From positions 1 through 64,000 of the IMG/VR virus record IMGVR_UViG_3300045806_000017: a DNA stretch of 64,000 nt; one strand, given 5' to 3'. Below are positions 60,716-64,000 of the stretch, one piece after another. A model generated the notes under the pieces. That model was not told the origin of the DNA, did no database searches, and saw only the letters and a list, made by a program, of their open reading frames with translations. This DNA is from a virus. Numbering within the stretch: position 1 is the stretch's first letter; every line of letters starts with the position of its first letter. The position numbers were made by a program, and so were the translations under genes.

Positions 60716-60972
60716 AGAAATATAAGTATACTTTCTGGAATGGAATGGTTGAAGTTCCTAACGGTGAGTATGTAAAAGAAAAAGAAGCTTGTATATATTT
60801 ACAGCACTGGATAAATAATCAATCTAAACTAGAAAAGATTATCGAATCTCAACAACTAGATTGGTATGAGTTACATACAAAATACGGTGATGAAAGAATA
60901 CTTTCTTTATTACTTACTGCTGGAATACTGTTCTCAGTATTCTTTAACATTTTTCAATTTTTAATAAAATAA
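60712..60972 (+). CDS. hypothetical protein with C-terminal membrane helix (86 aa)
   Basis: Overlaps the polymerase stop as ATGA. Charged N-terminus, then LSLLLTAGILFSVFFNIFQF near the end, a tail-anchored helix. Family not known; coupled to the polymerase gene. Confidence 0.6.
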   Translation: MKKYKYTFWNGMVEVPNGEYVKEKEACIYLQHWINNQSKLEKIIESQQLDWYELHTKYGDERILSLLLTAGILFSVFFNIFQFLIK

Positions 60973-60973
60973 T

Positions 60974-61189
60974 ATGGAACATAATATAAAAGGATTTACC
61001 AATGAAATACAAGAACAAAAGAGCATATTAATAGACATAGGATTAATAATAGAATTTGGTTTAAGAGATTATAAAGAATATCTTAAATCATTATTCTATG
61101 AGCCAATGTCTCTTAAAACGAGTGCTTTCATTAGACACTTATATTATTTATCTGAAACACGATTAGAGGAGATACTTCAAAAGCTATGA
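60974..61189 (+). CDS. hypothetical protein (71 aa)
   Basis: Helical and Leu/Ile/Glu-rich, directly behind the membrane-helix gene and overlapping the next start by four bases. No motif. Confidence 0.55.
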   Translation: MEHNIKGFTNEIQEQKSILIDIGLIIEFGLRDYKEYLKSLFYEPMSLKTSAFIRHLYYLSETRLEEILQKL

Positions 61190-61434
61190 ATAAATCAACA
61201 CTACTACAAACTAGTGCAACTGCACACTTATTGATTACAAGAATTAATACTGTCCTTGAGTTAAGTAACAAAGAAGTTGCTGATAGAGAAAGACATAACG
61301 CAAATCCTAATAAGCATTTTACCTATGCTGCTAAACCTGATTTGATTGTATCTAACACAAAAGCTAACGGTGCTGTAAGAAGAATTTCAATGGAGTTAAG
61401 TAGACTATTGACAGATTTACGTCAAAACAGGTAA
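61186..61434 (+). CDS. hypothetical protein (82 aa)
   Basis: Helical with a basic C-terminal half (AVRRISMELSRLLTDLRQNR), perhaps a nucleic acid binder. Coupled to the previous gene by a four-base overlap. Last gene before the structured gene-poor region. Family unknown. Confidence 0.55.
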   Translation: MNKSTLLQTSATAHLLITRINTVLELSNKEVADRERHNANPNKHFTYAAKPDLIVSNTKANGAVRRISMELSRLLTDLRQNR

Positions 61435-61444
61435 TATTTTAATT

Positions 61445-61460
61445 GTGGTCTTACGACCAC
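61445..61460 (+). promoter_or_regulatory. GTGG hairpin E
   Basis: GTGGTC-TTAC-GACCAC followed by TAACACCCACAAC, ten bases behind the 82-residue gene. Perfect 6-bp stem, four-base loop; the tail is the clearest example of the shared CTAACACCC sequence. Confidence 0.6.
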
Positions 61461-61489
61461 TAACACCCACAACATAAAAGGATTTTGAT

Positions 61490-61657
61490 ATGTTTTTAAC
61501 AATAATAATGTATATACTTAGGAGGTTTTATGTAACACTTACGAGTGAGTGCAACGTTAGCACATTTAAATTACTAAGGATTAAATCTATAACTATGTTC
61601 GTAAGAAGTTTCTTAAACCTCCTAAACCATTTCGAAGAAATAACAGTGTTTCGTTAG
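61490..61657 (+). CDS. doubtful ORF (55 aa) covering the structured RNA
   Basis: ATG 61490 with a good AAAGGA eight bases ahead, TAG at 61655-61657. The peptide is hydrophobic and basic with no family. Because the same bases form a nested RNA fold, I regard coding as uncertain; a second perfect AGGAGG at 61520 is followed by ATG and TAA with nothing between. Confidence 0.3.
   Translation: MFLTIIMYILRRFYVTLTSECNVSTFKLLRIKSITMFVRSFLNLLNHFEEITVFR
61518..61625 (+). ncRNA. candidate structured RNA with nested stems
   Basis: P1: TTAGGAGGTTT (61518-61528) pairs with AAACCTCCTAA (61615-61625), 11 bp. Inside it P2: CTTACGA (61538-61544) with TCGTAAG (61599-61605). Inside that P3: GTGC/GCAC (61549-61563) and P4: ATTTAA/TTAAAT (61564-61586). 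The stems nest without conflict into a three-way junction. The P1 arms are a perfect ribosome-binding sequence and a mimic of the 16S anti-Shine-Dalgarno. Confidence 0.5.
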
Positions 61658-61773
61658 TATAGCTACGGATAACCTGACTTGTCCATAACAGCTCAGGGCG
61701 TAAGAATATCGAATTCCTATTTTACCTACGAATAGTAAAAAGGGATATTACTTAACTTTTAAAGAGACATCCA

Positions 61774-61821
61774 ATGGCTAATAAAAAGAAAGGTGGTGGT
61801 GGTAAACCACCCAAGTGTTAA
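61774..61821 (+). CDS. possible tiny peptide (15 aa)
   Basis: ATG preceded by AAAGAGA. It codes for MANKKKGGGGKPPKC, a Lys/Gly/Pro peptide ending in Cys. Too short to judge by coding statistics; the composition is striking and could be a real micro-peptide or chance. Confidence 0.35.
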   Translation: MANKKKGGGGKPPKC

Positions 61822-62068
61822 ACTAAAGTTCTTTATTCAAGAACATAATTCTCATAACTGAGGAGTGCATTTCCCCACTCAATAAAAGGGATACTAATTT
61901 TATATTTCGTGTTATTAGGTCTGATATACCTAACTATCAATAAACCAATTATCTGTTCCAAATTTATAAGTCTACCCAAATGTAGGTAAGAGAACGATTA
62001 TTCCACTTATAAACCAAACTATGTGATGCGCACATGGTATTTACCGAAGAGGTCAAATCCTCACACTA

Positions 62069-62102
62069 AACCTATACAGTTATGCTGTATGGGTTCTTTT
62101 TT
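62069..62102 (+). terminator. intrinsic terminator ending the structured region
   Basis: AACCTATACAG, TTATG loop, CTGTATGGGTT (62085-62095, one T-G pair), then CTTTTTT. An 11-bp stem followed by a T tract. Confidence 0.8.
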
Positions 62103-62166
62103 AAGTGCTTTAGAGCGTTAGTCCTCTAATGTAATATGTATAGCCATATATTTCTAAAGCACTTAA
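62101..62166 (+). repeat. 14-bp perfect inverted repeat ahead of a gene
   Basis: TTAAGTGCTTTAGA (62101-62114) is the exact reverse complement of 62153-62166, 38 bases apart. It directly precedes the start of the zinc-finger gene at 62172 and touches the terminator T tract. An operator or a long leader hairpin is likely. Confidence 0.65.
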
Positions 62167-62171
62167 CAAAG

Positions 62172-62339
62172 ATGAATAATCCTATAAATCTATACAATGC
62201 ACCATTACATTGGTTCAATGTAATAAAATTTAAACCATGTTCTTGTAATAAGAATCCTAATTGTAGTATCTGTCATGGATACTTTCTCATAAGAGATAAT
62301 AAAAATGAACCCACTCAACAATACACCCTTAAATACTAA
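62172..62339 (+). CDS. small zinc-finger protein (55 aa)
   Basis: I start at the ATG 62172; the frame continues back to 62136 but through the inverted repeat. Contains CSCNKNPNCSICHGYF, a CxC-x5-CxxC cluster as in small phage zinc-binding proteins. Overlaps the next gene. Function unknown. Confidence 0.6.
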   Translation: MNNPINLYNAPLHWFNVIKFKPCSCNKNPNCSICHGYFLIRDNKNEPTQQYTLKY

Positions 62340-62487
62340 AAAAGTATTTGTTATGGGTACAGACCATTCAGGATGTGAAATATATCTTCCTGTCGATTCT
62401 TATGATGAATTAGTAATTCAAACCAAGAAACAAGAATTACAACAGTTCCTATTCAACCAACCTTTACCAAAAAAGGAGTTAGCATAG
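62305..62487 (+). CDS. hypothetical protein (60 aa)
   Basis: Overlaps both neighbours. Beta-type N-terminus (KVFVMGTDHSGCEIYLPV) and a Gln-rich helix. No family. The stop is TAG at 62485-62487, sharing its G with the GTG start of the next gene. Confidence 0.55.
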   Translation: MNPLNNTPLNTKKVFVMGTDHSGCEIYLPVDSYDELVIQTKKQELQQFLFNQPLPKKELA

Positions 62488-62711
62488 TGTCATTTGAAAA
62501 TATGGTTGACGCAGACCTAGGTTCTGCTTTTGAACAAAAACATTTAGAAACGAGATTAGCTAACAGAATCAAATATTCTGAATGGGATGGTAATCCAAGA
62601 CAATGTTATTCATGTGGTAGAGGTATTGAAGAAGTAAGATTAAAACTGTTAAATGCTACTCAATGTAGTAGTTGTGTAAAACAAAAAGATGAGGATGAAG
62701 ATGAAGTATAA
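62487..62711 (+). CDS. TraR/DksA-type zinc-finger protein (74 aa)
   Basis: GTG start with AGGAG eight bases before. The last half has CYSCGRGIEEVRLKLLN followed by CSSCVKQ, the C4 zinc finger of DksA/TraR; length matches TraR (about 73 residues). TraR-type proteins enter the secondary channel of host RNA polymerase and shift its promoter use. Here that would let the phage adjust host transcription while it relies on its own polymerases. The Asp pair at the N-terminus (VDADLG) fits the channel tip. Confidence 0.72.
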   Translation: MSFENMVDADLGSAFEQKHLETRLANRIKYSEWDGNPRQCYSCGRGIEEVRLKLLNATQCSSCVKQKDEDEDEV

Positions 62712-63141
62712 ACCAGGAGATATTGTTAGATTTTCTACAGAAGCAGAAAATCACGTCGGTATTAAAGGTACAGCTATTATTGATTCATATAAAGGAGCAG
62801 ATAGATATTTCCTTAAAGAATTTCCTACAGCACATCATTCAGATTGGTTTACTTTAGTAATACCTAAAGAAGGTATTAAACATGATTCAGGTAAACTAAG
62901 ATATTCTTTACTTCCTTGGAATGCTTTAAAAGAAGTAGCTAAGGTACTTGAGTTTGGTACAGTTAAATACAGTGTTAATAATTGGCAGAAGATAGAACCA
63001 CAAAGGTATGAAGATGCTGCTATGAGACACTTAGTAGCTATCCTAGAAGGTGAATGGATAGATGAAGAATCTAACTTACCTCATGCAGCTCACTGTATAT
63101 GTTGCTTACTATTCTTAATATGGTTTAAATTAAATGAATAG
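62701..63141 (+). CDS. DUF5664/MazZ-like nucleotide pyrophosphohydrolase with N-terminal SH3-like part (146 aa)
   Basis: Start ATG 62701 near GAGGATGAAG. Residues 1-55 look like an SH3/KOW-type barrel (KPGDIVRFSTEAENHVGIKG). Residues about 60-146 read GIKHDSGKLRYSLLPWNALK, then EFGTVKYSVNNW and RYEDAAMRHLVAILEGE, the sentence of the dATP/dGTP diphosphohydrolase (MazZ) N-terminal family common in phages. These enzymes hydrolyse (d)ATP/(d)GTP. A link with modified bases is not supported here: no PurZ is in the window. Confidence 0.7.
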   Translation: MKYKPGDIVRFSTEAENHVGIKGTAIIDSYKGADRYFLKEFPTAHHSDWFTLVIPKEGIKHDSGKLRYSLLPWNALKEVAKVLEFGTVKYSVNNWQKIEPQRYEDAAMRHLVAILEGEWIDEESNLPHAAHCICCLLFLIWFKLNE

Positions 63142-63499
63142 AATATTTCTAACATTATTACTTTTACCTTTTCATACACAAGCATTAACAAAATCTGAAC
63201 AAGTGTGTGCTGCAAGAAATATTTATTTTGAAGCAAGAGAAGATAAAGCATCTTGGCTTAAGGTATTGCAAGTTGCTAATAATCGTACACAACATCCAAA
63301 GAAATATGGAGCTAAGTCATCTAACCTATGTGACATAGTACATAGCTCACAATATACGACAAGACGGTTTAAGCGTATTAAAGAGCTTAAGACATACAAA
63401 GAGATTACTTTGTTTATATTACGTCATAAACAGCCATTACGTTCAAATTTGACGTACTTTAGTGGACATCATAAGTTACATTTTCGGAGTCACTTTTGA
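63134..63499 (+). CDS. SleB-like cell wall hydrolase with signal peptide (121 aa)
   Basis: MNRIFLTLLLLPFHTQA is a signal peptide. Then CAARNIYFEAREDKASW and VLQVANNRT, the N-terminal sentence of the SleB/Hydrolase_2 family with catalytic Glu, and later LCDIVHSSQYTT. It is shorter than bacterial enzymes. Exported hydrolases of this kind can open peptidoglycan during lysis or entry; here it is in the middle-gene region, away from the lysis block. Overlaps both neighbours. Confidence 0.68.
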   Translation: MNRIFLTLLLLPFHTQALTKSEQVCAARNIYFEAREDKASWLKVLQVANNRTQHPKKYGAKSSNLCDIVHSSQYTTRRFKRIKELKTYKEITLFILRHKQPLRSNLTYFSGHHKLHFRSHF

Positions 63500-63687
63500 A
63501 ACTATACGAAATACCAAAAGAATCTATTATTTACATAGAATGTAGTGATGGTAGTTCATACCTTACATTTAAACATCTTGATGGTGCATATTCCTACTGT
63601 ATAACAGAACATGGAAATGTAAATCATCTAAGTGTAAATACAGAATTAGAACCAATATCACAAACAGAGTTTATTCTTAAGGAATAG
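63496..63687 (+). CDS. hypothetical protein (63 aa)
   Basis: TTG-type start at 63496 overlapping the previous stop (TTTTGAAAC). Beta-rich with IYIECSDGSSYLTFKHLDG. No family. Confidence 0.5.
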   Translation: MKLYEIPKESIIYIECSDGSSYLTFKHLDGAYSYCITEHGNVNHLSVNTELEPISQTEFILKE

Positions 63688-63688
63688 T

Positions 63689-64000
63689 ATGACAAATATG
63701 CAAGTAATAAAACTTGAAGAGCATGGTTATCAATCAGCACTTAAAGGATTAGCTTTAAGCTATTTCCGTGAAGGACAAGATTTTAATGAATGGTTTACAT
63801 GGGATAAGCTAAAAAAAGCTGAGAAGCAGTTACAGAACTTAGCTTTTAAAGGTGGAGGACATAACAAAGCTTTAGCAAGTATTTTTACTTGGTGGTTAGT
63901 TACAGCACCTAGAGGATGGTGGGTTGAGTATGATACTTACAAAGTAGCTACAACAGCTAATAGTGCAAGCACAATGCACACTCTTTCTAAAGAGTTAGTA
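63689..64000 (+). CDS. conserved phage protein, 3' truncated (104 aa seen)
   Basis: AAGGA five bases before the ATG; open to the window edge. Sequence contains GGGHNKALASIFTWWLV, then TAPRGWWVEYDTYKVATTAN and SASTMHTL. This RxWWxExDTYKVG...NSxSTMHTL pattern is a widely shared phage protein sometimes annotated as thymidylate synthase (ThyX)-like; the resemblance is in the motif only. Activity uncertain. Confidence 0.6.
   Translation, partial: MTNMQVIKLEEHGYQSALKGLALSYFREGQDFNEWFTWDKLKKAEKQLQNLAFKGGGHNKALASIFTWWLVTAPRGWWVEYDTYKVATTANSASTMHTLSKELV

Larger units (their letters stand above)
61435..62171 (+). other. gene-poor, structure-rich region (about 740 bases)
   Basis: Apart from two doubtful short ORFs (61490 and 61774) nothing codes here. 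The stretch is dense in stem-loops: GTGG hairpin E, the nested fold at 61518-61625, ATTTC-GAA-GAAAT at 61629-61641, CCTGA/TCAGG at 61673-61697, GTTCTT/AAGAAC at 61828-61844, TTAGGT/ACCTAA at 61915-61933, a terminator and a 14-bp inverted repeat. I see no tRNA cloverleaf. A non-coding RNA is the simplest explanation. Confidence 0.55.

Noticed and set aside
61671-61720. tRNA-like words (AGCTCAG, TCGAATTCC)
   Set aside because: No acceptor stem, anticodon arm or T-arm pairing can be built around them.
61435-62171. Group I intron
   Set aside because: No interrupted gene flanks it and I find no P7/P3 core pairings.
62701-63141. Z-genome (2-aminoadenine) phage
   Set aside because: Only the MazZ-like family member is present; PurZ and DatZ are not in the window, and this family also occurs in ordinary phages.
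1-64000. CRISPR array or insertion sequence
   Set aside because: No regular direct repeats with spacers, and no transposase or terminal inverted repeats were seen.

Overview
This window is most of an AT-rich (roughly 30 percent G+C) tailed-phage genome, and everything fits an N4-like podovirus (related to Schitoviridae). The evidence is a giant virion protein (4267 residues) with the catalytic motifs of a T7/N4-type single-subunit RNA polymerase, a second T7-like RNA polymerase encoded as two genes (as in N4 RNAPII), and a structural cassette whose order matches N4 genes 50 to 68 as I remember it: vRNAP, ejection proteins, gp54/55-like, capsid, scaffold, portal, adaptor, terminase. The host cannot be named; a Gram-negative bacterium is likely by analogy. 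Both ends continue beyond the window (a RusA resolvase is cut at the left, a conserved phage gene at the right).

Layout. 1-1758 (+): the tail of a rightward operon (RusA and small hypotheticals). 1838-41667 (-): one long leftward late block. Read in its own direction from 41.7 kb it runs lysozyme, small ORFs, holin-like genes, receptor-binding and fibre genes, terminase large subunit with a mini-intein, adaptor, fibres, portal, scaffold, capsid, ejection proteins and finally the vRNAP. The 34.2-37.6 kb fibre stretch has visibly higher G+C than its surroundings. 41668-42021: divergent control region with an imperfect 37-bp tandem repeat. 42022-45116 (+): six short early units. Each has a small-stem hairpin followed by TGT(A/G), a 5'-end RNA stem-loop of unrelated sequence, a ribosome site, one or two tiny genes and, in most, a terminal hairpin. 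I propose the small-stem hairpins as vRNAP promoters.

45123-63687 (+): middle genes. They include a NADAR-family ADP-ribose glycosidase, peptide deformylase, the two RNAPII subunits flanking a nucleotidyltransferase, a RecA/AAA-like ATPase, an Rnl2-like RNA ligase, a two-gene class II ribonucleotide reductase (NrdJa/NrdJb), a VWA protein, a family A DNA polymerase split into exonuclease and polymerase genes, a TraR/DksA-like zinc finger, a DUF5664/MazZ-like protein and a SleB-like hydrolase. About 700 bases at 61435-62171 are almost free of genes but dense in RNA-like structure.

How it fits together (inference from N4): the vRNAP enters with the DNA and transcribes the hairpin-promoter early units. 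Read-through or the last early promoter leads to the RNAPII genes, RNAPII transcribes replication and nucleotide genes, and the late leftward block is transcribed afterwards. Most notable: the vRNAP carries Phe where T7 RNAP has its sugar-discriminating Tyr639; it is fused to a SLOG-like domain; three core enzymes (RNAPII, PolA, RNR) are each split in two; and there are two families of hairpins whose stems vary in a compensatory way.
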